Of a stretch of DNA of 24,261 bases, positions 15,374 through 23,797 are shown piece after piece. Source of the DNA: a virus; the IMG/VR virus record IMGVR_UViG_3300009172_000057, positions 1 to 24,261 of that record; one strand, given 5' to 3'. Numbering within the stretch: position 1 is the stretch's first letter; every line of letters starts with the position of its first letter. A program made the translations under genes and the position numbers. The notes below the pieces were generated by a model. That model did no database searches. It was not told the DNA's origin and saw only the letters and a program-made list of their open reading frames with translations.

Positions 15374-18022
15374 ATGGCAAAATCTAAGGCAGAAATTCAA
15401 AAAGAATATAATGAGGCTTTAAAAGTATCTCAATCATTAACAGGTGCGTTAAATAAAATGATTGATAATACTGAGAAATCTCAAAAAAAAGTGTCTGATG
15501 CTCAAAAGGAATTTAATAATAGATTAAAAAGTATAAATGGTAGTGCAACTGATTATGAATCTACTCAAGATGCAATCTTAGCATTAGAAAAACAAAAAGC
15601 TGGATTATCTAAACGATATTTTGGTGCAAATAAAAAACTTCTTCCACAAAAACAAAAAGAAGTTCAAGCAAATATTGATATCTTATCTTCAGAAGCAGAA
15701 AGGGTAAAGTTAGTTAACGAATTAGATTCCAATGCACATAGCTTGGCAAACTCCTTAAATGGTTCATTGGATGGATTACTTAGTGGATTGGATGAAATAC
15801 CTGGAATAGGTAAAGGATTATCAAAATTAGCATCAGGCCCTATAAATAACTTAAAAGGGGCATTTTCAGATTCAGCCAAAGTATTCACAACAAAATTTTC
15901 AAGCGCTCTTGCTAACGGTAAAGGTGGTATGGCGGCATTCGCCAAAGCTGGTGGAGCTTCTATGAAAGTATTGAGTGGGTTTCTTTTATCTCCCGTGGGA
16001 GCAATAGCTGCTCTTACTGCAGTTCTAGCTATAGGACTCAAAGCATTCGTAGAAATGGAAAAAGGAGCTAAAGCTTTCAGAGATGAGACTGGGTTATTAA
16101 ACTCTCAAATGGATGGTATGGATACTACCATAAATTCTGTTTATATGGAAACTGTGGGATTGGGAGCATCTATGGAAGATGTTGGTAAAAACGCAGCAGC
16201 TTTTGTAAAGGAATTTGGGGGAATAGAAAAACCATCAGAAAATGTTATAAAATCTTTAACAGTAATGAACAAAAACTTCGGCGTTGCCGTTGGTGATGCT
16301 GCTAAAGTAAACAAAGCCTTTCAAAACATGGGAGGATTATCGGCAGATGTGGCTCAAGCTAATGCTGAATCGGTAGTTTCACTTGCACAACAAAACGGAG
16401 TTGCTCCATCTAAAGTAATGGCTGATATAGCTGATTCAGCCGAAGAAGCTCAAGGATTCTTTAGAGGAAATATACAAGCTTTAGGAGCTGCAGCAATTAA
16501 CGCAGCAAAAATGGGTTCTTCTTTAAAAGAAGCAGCTAAAGTATCACGTGGATTACTTAATTATCAAGATAGTGTTACCAGCGAAATGGAAGCTAGTGCT
16601 ATTCTTGGTACAAATCTAAACTTCTCTCAATCTCGTTATCTTGCAGCTACTGGTGATGTAGTTGGTGCACAAGCATCAATGGTTAAGCAACTTAGAAATA
16701 GAGTTGATTTAGATAAAGCTAGTGTATTTGAAATAGAAGCTATGGAAAAGGCTACTGGAATGCAATTTTCTCAAATACAAAACATGGCCAGATTACAAAA
16801 ATTAAATCTTGGTTTAGATAAAGATAGAAATAAGGTATTACAAGAAGCTATAAAAGGTGGATTGGATATATCCAAAATGTCAGGTGATGAAATAAAAGCT
16901 AAAACCGAAGTACTTGCATTGCAAAAAGAGACACAAACTAGAATAGGTGCTATGAGTGATACTCTTAAAGGATTCGGTGCTAAATTAACACAAATGTTTT
17001 TACCAATTGGTGAATTTTTAGTAGGTGGTTTAGAATCTGCAATGCCTGTAATATCAACTGTTTTTAATGCTATTAGTAAAGGTATATCGGCTATTGGTAG
17101 CTTTGCAAAAAGTATATTTAAGGTATTTAGTAAAATTTTTAAAGAAGCAATTTCTCCACTTGCATCAGAATTAAAAGAGCCTTTTGAAGCTGTACAACCT
17201 ATTATTTCAAGTATGTTCGGTGGTATGATGAAAGGTTTTAAAGTTCTTGGTAGTTTCGCAAAATCAACTTTACTTCCTGTATTTTCAGTACTTGGTAAAG
17301 TTCTTAAAATAGCGTTTATGCCAATTACTGCCGCAGTAACTGTAATAAAGAGTATGTATGCATTGGTTAGTGCATTGGTAACCGATGGATTAGGTGGATT
17401 TATAAGTAAAGCACAAGAAATGGGCCCTCTTCTAAGTGGTATTTCTGCTACCGTAGGTATTATAGCAGCCGCGTGGGTAGTCTCTATTGTACCATCCATC
17501 ATAGCAGCTGGGGTAGGATTGGTAACAACTATGGTTCCTGCATTGATAGCAGGGGCGGGTTCCCTTGTAACTATGGCTGGAGCCGCAATTGGTTGGGCTA
17601 TTTCTATGGCAACTGGTGCAATTGCTGCAATATCAGCCGCATCCGCTGCTACATTAGGAATCGGTGCATTAGCAATTGCTGGAGGTATTGCTGTTGCCGC
17701 AGTTGCTATGAACTCGGCTACCGCAGATGCAGAAAAGTCAATACCAGCACCTGCTGTAGAAGATGGTATTGTTAAGGATAGACAAATTGTAAGTACACAT
17801 CCTGATGATTATTTAATTGCAACTAAGGATCCAGGTGGATTAGCATCTGCTATGAGCGGTGGTGGAATGGATATGAGTGGAGTAATAGCCGAACTTAAAG
17901 AATTAAAAGCAGCATTTGTAGCTAATAAAGATGTGTATATAGATAACGAAAAAATAACTTCTCGGATTTCAAAAACTCAAGAGAAGAGTAATATTAATCA
18001 GTTTGGAATAATGGGAGCTTAA
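15374..18022 (+). CDS. Tail tape measure protein
   Basis: At 882 residues it is the longest gene between tube and baseplate genes, as expected for a tape measure. The protein fills the tail lumen and sets tail length; at about 0.15 nm per residue it predicts a tail near 130 nm. The N-terminal 120 residues are helical coiled coil (QKKVSDAQKEFNNRLK). A hydrophobic stretch lies at about 200-226 (LSPVGAIAALTAVLAIGL). A long Ala/Gly/Ile-rich region with several potential membrane-spanning segments lies at about 684-780, typical of proteins that help DNA cross the inner membrane. The C-terminus has VEDGIVKDRQIVSTHPDDYL, commonly seen near tape measure ends. It starts at ATG 15374, 3 bases after the previous stop, and the next gene begins 1 base after its stop. 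Confidence 0.93.
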   Translation: MAKSKAEIQKEYNEALKVSQSLTGALNKMIDNTEKSQKKVSDAQKEFNNRLKSINGSATDYESTQDAILALEKQKAGLSKRYFGANKKLLPQKQKEVQANIDILSSEAERVKLVNELDSNAHSLANSLNGSLDGLLSGLDEIPGIGKGLSKLASGPINNLKGAFSDSAKVFTTKFSSALANGKGGMAAFAKAGGASMKVLSGFLLSPVGAIAALTAVLAIGLKAFVEMEKGAKAFRDETGLLNSQMDGMDTTINSVYMETVGLGASMEDVGKNAAAFVKEFGGIEKPSENVIKSLTVMNKNFGVAVGDAAKVNKAFQNMGGLSADVAQANAESVVSLAQQNGVAPSKVMADIADSAEEAQGFFRGNIQALGAAAINAAKMGSSLKEAAKVSRGLLNYQDSVTSEMEASAILGTNLNFSQSRYLAATGDVVGAQASMVKQLRNRVDLDKASVFEIEAMEKATGMQFSQIQNMARLQKLNLGLDKDRNKVLQEAIKGGLDISKMSGDEIKAKTEVLALQKETQTRIGAMSDTLKGFGAKLTQMFLPIGEFLVGGLESAMPVISTVFNAISKGISAIGSFAKSIFKVFSKIFKEAISPLASELKEPFEAVQPIISSMFGGMMKGFKVLGSFAKSTLLPVFSVLGKVLKIAFMPITAAVTVIKSMYALVSALVTDGLGGFISKAQEMGPLLSGISATVGIIAAAWVVSIVPSIIAAGVGLVTTMVPALIAGAGSLVTMAGAAIGWAISMATGAIAAISAASAATLGIGALAIAGGIAVAAVAMNSATADAEKSIPAPAVEDGIVKDRQIVSTHPDDYLIATKDPGGLASAMSGGGMDMSGVIAELKELKAAFVANKDVYIDNEKITSRISKTQEKSNINQFGIMGA

Positions 18023-18023
18023 T

Positions 18024-19994
18024 ATGCCAACAATATTAGAACTTTTAGAACAAAAGCAAGGTGTAGTACCATCAATACCATCTAAAGTAAATCCAGTAAC
18101 GATAACTGATGAAGATACATCAACTACTTTAAAAGAACGGTATGAAAGTGATACGTATAAGTTTGGAACTAACTATTCAAAAGTAAAGGCTGATACTGAA
18201 ACCCTTATAGAACAAGAAACTAGCGGTATTCGTATTAAATCTGCCGCGGACTTACCAAACCCAATCTTATATGGTAACGAAGTAATTCGTATTACCGCAA
18301 GAACAACCCCTCTATTGGATGATATGAAGGGAGCTGCTAATGGTGGTGGTTTAATAGGTAAAGGATTGGGAAAACTAACTGGAGGAGCAGTTACATCTGT
18401 ATCAGGTATAGCATCTAAGTTTAATTCACTTTTAGGTATTCCCGTTACGATGATTCCAAGTAGATTAATTGGTAAAATTCAACAACCTTCTCCAAATAAA
18501 TTTGGAATAACCATACCAGAATTACCTTCATTAAAACCAAAACCTAATTCACAAGACCCTATAACCAAATCAAAATTTGGTGGTGGTGGAACTTTACTTG
18601 GTAAAGTTTTAAAACAAAGTGGAGGAGGTAATCCAAAAACAATTGTAAAAAATGTAGCAGGAGCAGCTGTAAAGCAAGCTAAAGAAAAAATACGTGGTGC
18701 TTTATTTGGCGGAGGTGATGTAAAACCAAACCAAGTAACAGGTGGAGCACCATATAATAATGATGAATTATATTCAACTCAATTAAAAAATTCTCCAAGT
18801 TATACTTCAACTGGTGATCCCGCTGATTTTGAGCTTGAAAAAGATAAAAATTTTCAAACAACACTTGGTATTGATTTAAGTAGAGTATCACCTGTACATG
18901 GTGTATCGAGAATGCAAGCTGCGTATAATCCACTTGATGCATTTATAGCTAAACAGCTGGGAAGAGTTCGAGACGTAAAGGGTAGGTTTGGTGATTCCAA
19001 TTATGCATTTCAAACAGATAAAGGTTCAAAGGCGGTAACACCTTATTCTCCTTTAGAGAAAGAAAATTATTCTTTTATCCAAAAAAATACTAATGCATTA
19101 GGCAAAGAAAAAAAAGAAGGTGATAAAGTTAATGGTAGAATACCTACCTTAGAAGAACGTGGGATTAGATCATCCGGTGATACCATTGCAATGGGTGATC
19201 CATATACAACTACTATTAATAAAGAAACAAATGAGGTAGAGGTTGATGGTATAGGTAAGGTAATAGATTTAATTCCTTTATTCATTGGTAGATATAATTC
19301 TTCAACATATCCAATGATGGCATTTAGATGTGCTATTACAGGTCTTACAGAAACATCATCCCCATCTTGGGCATCTAACAACTTTGTTGGTAATCCATAC
19401 AAATACTATATCTTTGAATCAGTAGAAAGAAGTGTTTCTTTTAATTTACAAATATATGCTCAAAATCAATTAGAACTTGCAAATAACTGGTCTAAGTTAT
19501 CTAACTTAACCAAGTTATCATATCCTTTGATTGAAAAAAATATGGCTCATCCAAATTTTACACAATTCACGTTGGGTGATATGTATAAAGATAAGGTATG
19601 TATAGTAGAATCTCTTTCTTATACATTTCCTGATAATGGTACTTGGGAAACCAATGCAAAGGGATTGCTTCTTCCAAAATTTATAGATGTAGCAATAACT
19701 CTTAAATTTGTTGAAAATATTGCAGATGGTTCGGTTGATGGTGCAGATACTCCAAAAAATAACGGATTATATTCATATCCTAAAAATAAAAATGCTAAAG
19801 GTGCTGATAAACGAGATAAAAATGGAACTGGTAAAATAGCTTCTCAGCATCAAATTTACCAAAACGCTGACAGATTTATCAAATATCATACGATAGATGA
19901 AGCTGGTAAAGAAAAAGAAATAAGCAAACTACAATATGGAGATGAAGTAGCGGCTGGTAGTAGAGTTGGTATTAAAATAAAAGTACCAAAGTAG
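18024..19994 (+). CDS. Baseplate / tube-initiation structural protein
   Basis: This 656-residue protein is encoded directly after the tape measure, the usual place for tube-initiator and baseplate genes. Residues 1-95 are charged; about 100-240 are Gly/Lys-rich and low in complexity (FGGGGTLLGKVLKQSGGG). Residues about 410-575 form a conserved-looking globular domain (IPLFIGRYNSSTYPMMAFRC, YKYYIFESVERSVSFNLQIY, WSKLSNLTKLSYPLIEKN, FTLGDMYKDKVCIVESLSY, LPKFIDVAITLKFVENI). The strand pattern of that domain resembles tube-fold baseplate proteins such as the T4 gp48/gp54 class, but I am not certain of homology. The gene end is partly duplicated just downstream (19962-19982 and 20009-20029). It most likely joins tube to baseplate hub. 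Confidence 0.6.
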   Translation: MPTILELLEQKQGVVPSIPSKVNPVTITDEDTSTTLKERYESDTYKFGTNYSKVKADTETLIEQETSGIRIKSAADLPNPILYGNEVIRITARTTPLLDDMKGAANGGGLIGKGLGKLTGGAVTSVSGIASKFNSLLGIPVTMIPSRLIGKIQQPSPNKFGITIPELPSLKPKPNSQDPITKSKFGGGGTLLGKVLKQSGGGNPKTIVKNVAGAAVKQAKEKIRGALFGGGDVKPNQVTGGAPYNNDELYSTQLKNSPSYTSTGDPADFELEKDKNFQTTLGIDLSRVSPVHGVSRMQAAYNPLDAFIAKQLGRVRDVKGRFGDSNYAFQTDKGSKAVTPYSPLEKENYSFIQKNTNALGKEKKEGDKVNGRIPTLEERGIRSSGDTIAMGDPYTTTINKETNEVEVDGIGKVIDLIPLFIGRYNSSTYPMMAFRCAITGLTETSSPSWASNNFVGNPYKYYIFESVERSVSFNLQIYAQNQLELANNWSKLSNLTKLSYPLIEKNMAHPNFTQFTLGDMYKDKVCIVESLSYTFPDNGTWETNAKGLLLPKFIDVAITLKFVENIADGSVDGADTPKNNGLYSYPKNKNAKGADKRDKNGTGKIASQHQIYQNADRFIKYHTIDEAGKEKEISKLQYGDEVAAGSRVGIKIKVPK

Positions 19995-20029
19995 AGACAG
20001 GTAAAAAAAGAGTTGGTATTAAAATAAAA
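19962..20029 (+). repeat. 21-base direct repeat duplicating the end of the 656-residue gene
   Basis: The 21 bases at 19962-19982 recur exactly at 20009-20029, 47 bases later. The first copy codes for RVGIKIK near the gene's C-terminus. The second lies after the stop codon in another frame, where it would also read RVGIKIK followed by L and a stop. This looks like a small tandem duplication remnant. Confidence 0.85.
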
Positions 20030-20039
20030 TTATAAAAAT

Positions 20040-20333
20040 ATGGCTGGTAGATACACATTTAACGAAAGTAAAAAGTTATCGGATGGTAGAGAAGTATATA
20101 AATCCAAGATACTTCCCAAGATGCCTAAAACTGATGCTGATACTTATATAGCAGTACAAACTGGTGATAGGTTAGATTCAATTGCAGAAAAATACTTAGG
20201 CGATGCATCTTTGTGGTGGGTTATTGCAACCGCGAATCAAATACACGATGCACCTTTCTCACTTCCCGATGGTACGGTTCTTAGAATACCAGCAAATATA
20301 GATGGGTTTTTGAATAAAGTAGATAATACATAA
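20040..20333 (+). CDS. LysM-containing baseplate protein (T4 gp53 / XkdP-like)
   Basis: This 97-residue protein consists mainly of one LysM-like fold at residues about 34-84: TYIAVQTGDRLDSIAEKYLG, DASLWWVIATANQI, then LPDGTVLRIP. In contractile phages, short LysM proteins (T4 gp53, PBSX XkdP, Mu-like relatives) sit between the tape measure and the hub and hold baseplate wedges or hub together; the LysM fold need not bind peptidoglycan there. Its place between a baseplate protein and the hub-like protein fits this. The start has no Shine-Dalgarno sequence, only an A-rich upstream region. The next gene begins 12 bases after the stop. Confidence 0.8.
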   Translation: MAGRYTFNESKKLSDGREVYKSKILPKMPKTDADTYIAVQTGDRLDSIAEKYLGDASLWWVIATANQIHDAPFSLPDGTVLRIPANIDGFLNKVDNT

Positions 20334-20345
20334 AATATAGAATAT

Positions 20346-22916
20346 ATGGGTACATGGCCACAATTTTCATATCCTTATGATGGGATAGTAGATAAACTTA
20401 ATACATGGGGTGGTAATAACGCACCAATGGAACACCTAAGTGGAAAAAGCGGGGTAAGTGGATTAATGCCATGGCTCCGCGTTATATCTGCATATGGTTG
20501 CGAAGATGAAAATGGTTCTACAAATGGTTTGGTAATGCAATCTAATTATCCCGAAGATGGATTTACAATCAGATATGGTAATGGGGCTACCGGTACCTCA
20601 GCACAATCTGGTATATGTGGATTTGAGTTAAACATGGAAAATAAAGTTGAAGTAAAAGGTAGACCTACACGACCTTCTCCTATTATTAGTGGATTATCTG
20701 TAAGTGAAGTAGATGTAGGAAGAAAAACCACAAACTTTTCTATAACATGTTATACACTTGAGCATATGGAAAAAATTGCCAAGTATTTTTTAGAACCTGG
20801 ATTTTACGTTTTAGTAGAGTGGGGATGGAATACTCGTGATGCACGAAAACAATGGATAGGTGGGTATGATGCTCCTGGTGCAATTACACCATGTATGATG
20901 ACACAATACATGAATGTGGGTCATGTTCAGAAAAAACGAATCCAATCAAATTTTGAATATGATGCTACACTTGGATTAACCACATCAGGTGGTGTTAAAT
21001 TTGGGGATAATGAAACTTATATTATAGATGTAGTATTGGTATCTCAAGGAGATGTTGCATCTTATATGCAGGGACACAAGGGTAGTGGTGATGTAAATAA
21101 TGTAAAAGGTGGATCTGGTTTAACATTCAAACCAGCGCAAATTGATGCTTCCGCAGATGGAAATGCTGTAGGTGATGGGTTATTTAAACAAATGTTTAAT
21201 GATTTAATCTCAGAAAAGCAAACTAGTGAGGTTATGAACTGGAGAACTACCGCTTTAAGTAAAAAAAATAAAACATATTCATTTATAGAACATGGTGAGG
21301 CGAATGCTGATAATAAATGGGGAGATGCATCTAACTATATTAACATGGATAAAGTTATCCAAACCCAAATCTTGGATGTATTAAAAAAACAAGGAAGTAT
21401 TAAATCAAAGAATTCTGAGGATTTTGAATTTCCAGAAGATAAACCATTTTTATCAACCGAACGTTTTATACGATTTGAATTAGCAATGGCCATACTTAAT
21501 GCAGATGGAACTCAAAAAACAGAAGATGCTGCTTTACCAAAAGATGTAACATGTAGTTCAAATAAAGTAAGCCATATAATAAATACAGATACTTCTATCA
21601 TAGGTGCATTTCCTTCAATGTTCTCAACTGATAAAAACATATTATATATACCAAATACAACTGCACCTAAATTTAATTTAGATGCAGTATTTTCAGGTGA
21701 GAAAGCTGAGGGTGCACCTATTAACTATGGTAATTTATTAGGAAAAGGTAACACACAAAATTTACACCCAATACCAACTTCTGGTATAGAATATACTGGT
21801 ACACGAAAAAAAAATAATGATGGAAAGACAGGAGCTCCTCATGCATTTCCATGTACGTATGAATTAACAAAAGAAGATAATAAGTGGAAAGATGAAAAAT
21901 CCAGTATACGGAGTTATGAAATGGAAAAGGGCCATTGGGGGTGGTTAAAAAATTTATACATCAACTTTGATTTCTTTTGCCAAACAATGAAATCTCCAAA
22001 TTATACAATACGAGATGTTTTATATGATTTATTAAATGCTATGAGTTCAGCATGTAATTCTCATTGGAAATTTCAAATAGTAGAAAGAAAAAACCCAAAT
22101 ACACAAAAAGAGGAACTTCATGTAGTTGATTTAAATTTTACAGGTATAATAAATCATATTGAAAGTAAAATTCCAACCTTTCAATCAAGAGGAATGAAAT
22201 CCCCATTTTTAAATATAGATTTTAATGTATCAGCTCCAGCAGCTATGATGAATAACGTATTACAAAAAAGACATAGTAATGATCCAGAAGCAGTTCAACC
22301 CAAAGAAGGTTCATTGGTTACAGTTCTTGGTTCAGTCTGGTCTAATCCTGAAGCGAAGGATAATGATGGTATACTTCCCGTTGATATGGTTGGTACTATT
22401 ATTAGTGGTGTTAAGTATGTAAAAGCTGTAGAAGGAGAAGAAGATGATGAACCTACTGAGGAGCAAATCAAAACTACAAATTATGAAGCATTTGTAGGAA
22501 AAGCTGGTATATATCCACGAAATCAAAATAGAAATAATGAAAGTGATCTTGCTTTAAAAATTAAAGACGGTGAGATTGAAAAGGTATTTATGATTGGAAC
22601 TTACGCTGATTCGCAGGCTCTAAGAAACGTGTATATGAAAAATATGAAAGGCGCATCATTTAATGTACCGGGTAGTCCAAACGAAGGTAAAGTAAACAAT
22701 GTTGGATTTGGTGTAGCTGGAGTTGATTTTACTGTACTTGGTATGAGTGGGTTCAAACGAGGTGATACTATGAGATTTAGCGGATTACCACGAAACTTCT
22801 CAGATCCACATACATATGAGGTTACTGGATTAGAACATACAATAACCACAACTGGTTGGGAAACTAAGGTAATAACTCAAATGAGACCGTATGGTCAAAA
22901 TAAAGCAGGTACATGA
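20346..22916 (+). CDS. Large baseplate hub-like protein
   Basis: This 856-residue protein follows the LysM protein in the position of gp27/XkdQ-type hub proteins. Residues about 92-162 (FELNMENKVEVKGRPTRPSP, SVSEVDVGRKTTNFSITCYT, KYFLEPGFYVLVEWGWN) form a block that I recognise from baseplate-associated proteins of marine contractile phages. A region near residues 585-620 (VVDLNFTGIINHIESKIP) and the C-terminal FSGLPRNFSDPHTYEVTGLE with TGWETKVITQMRPYG resemble the beta-barrel ends of hub proteins. It has no lysozyme or protease motif that I can see and no signal peptide. The next gene overlaps its stop codon by 4 bases (ATGA), so the two are translationally coupled. Hub is the best call; a wedge protein is the alternative. 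Confidence 0.6.
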   Translation: MGTWPQFSYPYDGIVDKLNTWGGNNAPMEHLSGKSGVSGLMPWLRVISAYGCEDENGSTNGLVMQSNYPEDGFTIRYGNGATGTSAQSGICGFELNMENKVEVKGRPTRPSPIISGLSVSEVDVGRKTTNFSITCYTLEHMEKIAKYFLEPGFYVLVEWGWNTRDARKQWIGGYDAPGAITPCMMTQYMNVGHVQKKRIQSNFEYDATLGLTTSGGVKFGDNETYIIDVVLVSQGDVASYMQGHKGSGDVNNVKGGSGLTFKPAQIDASADGNAVGDGLFKQMFNDLISEKQTSEVMNWRTTALSKKNKTYSFIEHGEANADNKWGDASNYINMDKVIQTQILDVLKKQGSIKSKNSEDFEFPEDKPFLSTERFIRFELAMAILNADGTQKTEDAALPKDVTCSSNKVSHIINTDTSIIGAFPSMFSTDKNILYIPNTTAPKFNLDAVFSGEKAEGAPINYGNLLGKGNTQNLHPIPTSGIEYTGTRKKNNDGKTGAPHAFPCTYELTKEDNKWKDEKSSIRSYEMEKGHWGWLKNLYINFDFFCQTMKSPNYTIRDVLYDLLNAMSSACNSHWKFQIVERKNPNTQKEELHVVDLNFTGIINHIESKIPTFQSRGMKSPFLNIDFNVSAPAAMMNNVLQKRHSNDPEAVQPKEGSLVTVLGSVWSNPEAKDNDGILPVDMVGTIISGVKYVKAVEGEEDDEPTEEQIKTTNYEAFVGKAGIYPRNQNRNNESDLALKIKDGEIEKVFMIGTYADSQALRNVYMKNMKGASFNVPGSPNEGKVNNVGFGVAGVDFTVLGMSGFKRGDTMRFSGLPRNFSDPHTYEVTGLEHTITTTGWETKVITQMRPYGQNKAGT

Positions 22917-23311
22917 TAATGAACATTTTAGATTCATATAATAGTTTAAAAAAAGGTAATACTCCAGATACAGATACTACATTATCTGCGCATGTTCCTG
23001 TTATTGGTGAATTGGATATAAAACGTGGGTATATAAGAAGATTCTTTGCTCAACGTGCAAATGATAAAACTGCACCTGTAGTTGAAGTATCATCTAATGA
23101 TTACATCAGAGTTTCATCTTCTTCAAACTATCGTGCGGTTAGTATTCGGTGGAGAATAAAAGGACCACTAAAACTTCAGATAGATGATGCTAGTAATATA
23201 ACAGATAGAGGTGTTGAGCACTCTAATAGAAAAGCAATTGAATTGGTATCTACTAAACTACCTGCTCTTAGATTATATTTAGTTCATCTTTTACAATTTT
23301 ATGTAAACTAA
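22913..23311 (+). CDS. Small baseplate-region protein, unknown function
   Basis: This protein has 132 residues from ATG 22913, which overlaps the preceding stop as ATGA; ATG 22919 is an equally plausible start, giving 130 residues. It contains a basic, aromatic-rich segment LDIKRGYIRRFFAQRAND (about 34-51) followed by VVEVSSNDYIRVSSSSNYR and a short strand RAVSIRWRIKGPLK. That pattern recurs in small tail-region proteins of related marine phages, but I know of no function. The protein has no signal peptide; the C-terminus is amphipathic (LRLYLVHLLQFYV). It is the last gene of the tail block and is co-translated with the hub-like gene, so a baseplate or virion role is likely. Confidence 0.65.
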   Translation: MIMNILDSYNSLKKGNTPDTDTTLSAHVPVIGELDIKRGYIRRFFAQRANDKTAPVVEVSSNDYIRVSSSSNYRAVSIRWRIKGPLKLQIDDASNITDRGVEHSNRKAIELVSTKLPALRLYLVHLLQFYVN

Positions 23312-23342
23312 AACTTTTTTAACAAAACTTTAACATTCTACG

Positions 23343-23374
23343 TTAGGTTATTTCAATTATTTTTCGTATATTTA
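23343..23374 (+). promoter_or_regulatory. Bacteroidota-type promoter before the 94-residue gene
   Basis: TTAG (23343-23346) is followed after 20 bases by TATATTTA (23367-23374). The Bacteroidota housekeeping consensus is TTTG about 19 bases before TAnnTTTG. The nine bases TCGTATATT recur in the second promoter at 23731-23739 with the same 20-base spacing between boxes. It lies 35 bases before the ATG. Confidence 0.5.
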
Positions 23375-23394
23375 CTATGTAAATAATTAATAAT

Positions 23395-23405
23395 TAAACC
23401 TTAAA
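23395..23405 (+). promoter_or_regulatory. TAAACCTTAAA leader motif immediately before the start codon
   Basis: These 11 bases end 4 bases before ATG 23409. They recur at 23775-23785 before the next gene, where AAACCTTAAAA is also repeated at 23785-23795. It takes the place of a Shine-Dalgarno sequence, so it may act in translation initiation or as part of a shared leader. Confidence 0.35.
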
Positions 23406-23408
23406 CAA

Positions 23409-23693
23409 ATGAATTACTTAGTAAACCCTTCCGATATCTTATCAAAAGCCTTTGGTATCGATTCTTTTAAACAAATGATTAATGATGAACAAGTTCAATT
23501 CTCTGAATTGGTTGATACTTCAATTGAAATAGCTCAACAATGGACTGATGAGTATGAGGGAACTGACCATGGATTTGGTTCTTCTGATGGAACTTATCTT
23601 TTAAAAGATTTCATAGATACTATTATTGGTTCTTATACAAATGGTTATAAGACAATATTTAATCCTTCCTTAACTATATCAAAAATTTCTTAA
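23409..23693 (+). CDS. Small acidic protein of unknown function
   Basis: This 94-residue protein has a host-like promoter and the TAAACCTTAAA leader but no Shine-Dalgarno sequence. It is acidic and probably alpha-helical (ILSKAFGIDSFKQMINDE, VDTSIEIAQQWTDEYEG), with a glycine-containing loop (DHGFGSSDGTY). It has no membrane segment, signal peptide or motif that I recognise. Its own promoter and different upstream architecture set it apart from the tail genes, so it probably belongs to a non-structural module. Function unknown. Confidence 0.6.
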   Translation: MNYLVNPSDILSKAFGIDSFKQMINDEQVQFSELVDTSIEIAQQWTDEYEGTDHGFGSSDGTYLLKDFIDTIIGSYTNGYKTIFNPSLTISKIS

Positions 23694-23709
23694 AATAAAT
23701 GATAAAAAG

Positions 23710-23741
23710 TTTGGTAAATCCAAATAATTGTCGTATATTAG
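23710..23741 (+). promoter_or_regulatory. Bacteroidota-type promoter before the LPD29-like gene
   Basis: TTTG (23710-23713), 20 bases, then TATATTAG (23734-23741): a full -33 box and a -7 box close to TAnnTTTG. It shares TCGTATATT and box spacing with the promoter at 23343. It lies 57 bases before ATG 23798, leaving room for an untranslated leader. Confidence 0.5.
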
Positions 23742-23752
23742 TATAGTAATGA

Positions 23753-23768
23753 GTGGGGGTTTCCTCAC
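23753..23768 (+). promoter_or_regulatory. Small hairpin in the leader of the LPD29-like gene
   Basis: GTGGGG (23753-23758) pairs with CCTCAC (23763-23768) over 6 base pairs with one G-T wobble and a GTTT loop. No T run follows, so it is not a terminator. Its place between promoter and start codon suggests an mRNA leader structure, but it is short. Confidence 0.25.
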
Positions 23769-23797
23769 GAGTAATAAACCTTAAAAACCTTAAAACT

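Noticed and set aside
16771-17502. A 243-codon open frame on the minus strand inside the tape measure gene
   Set aside because: It is antisense to a well-supported gene, its protein is made of low-complexity Ile/Asn/Pro/Thr runs typical of reversed tape measure codons, and there is no promoter or ribosome binding site for it.
17473-17775. A 100-codon plus-strand frame rich in Cys, Trp and Tyr inside the tape measure gene
   Set aside because: It is an out-of-frame reading of the Ala/Gly/Ile-rich hydrophobic region; the composition is not that of a real protein.
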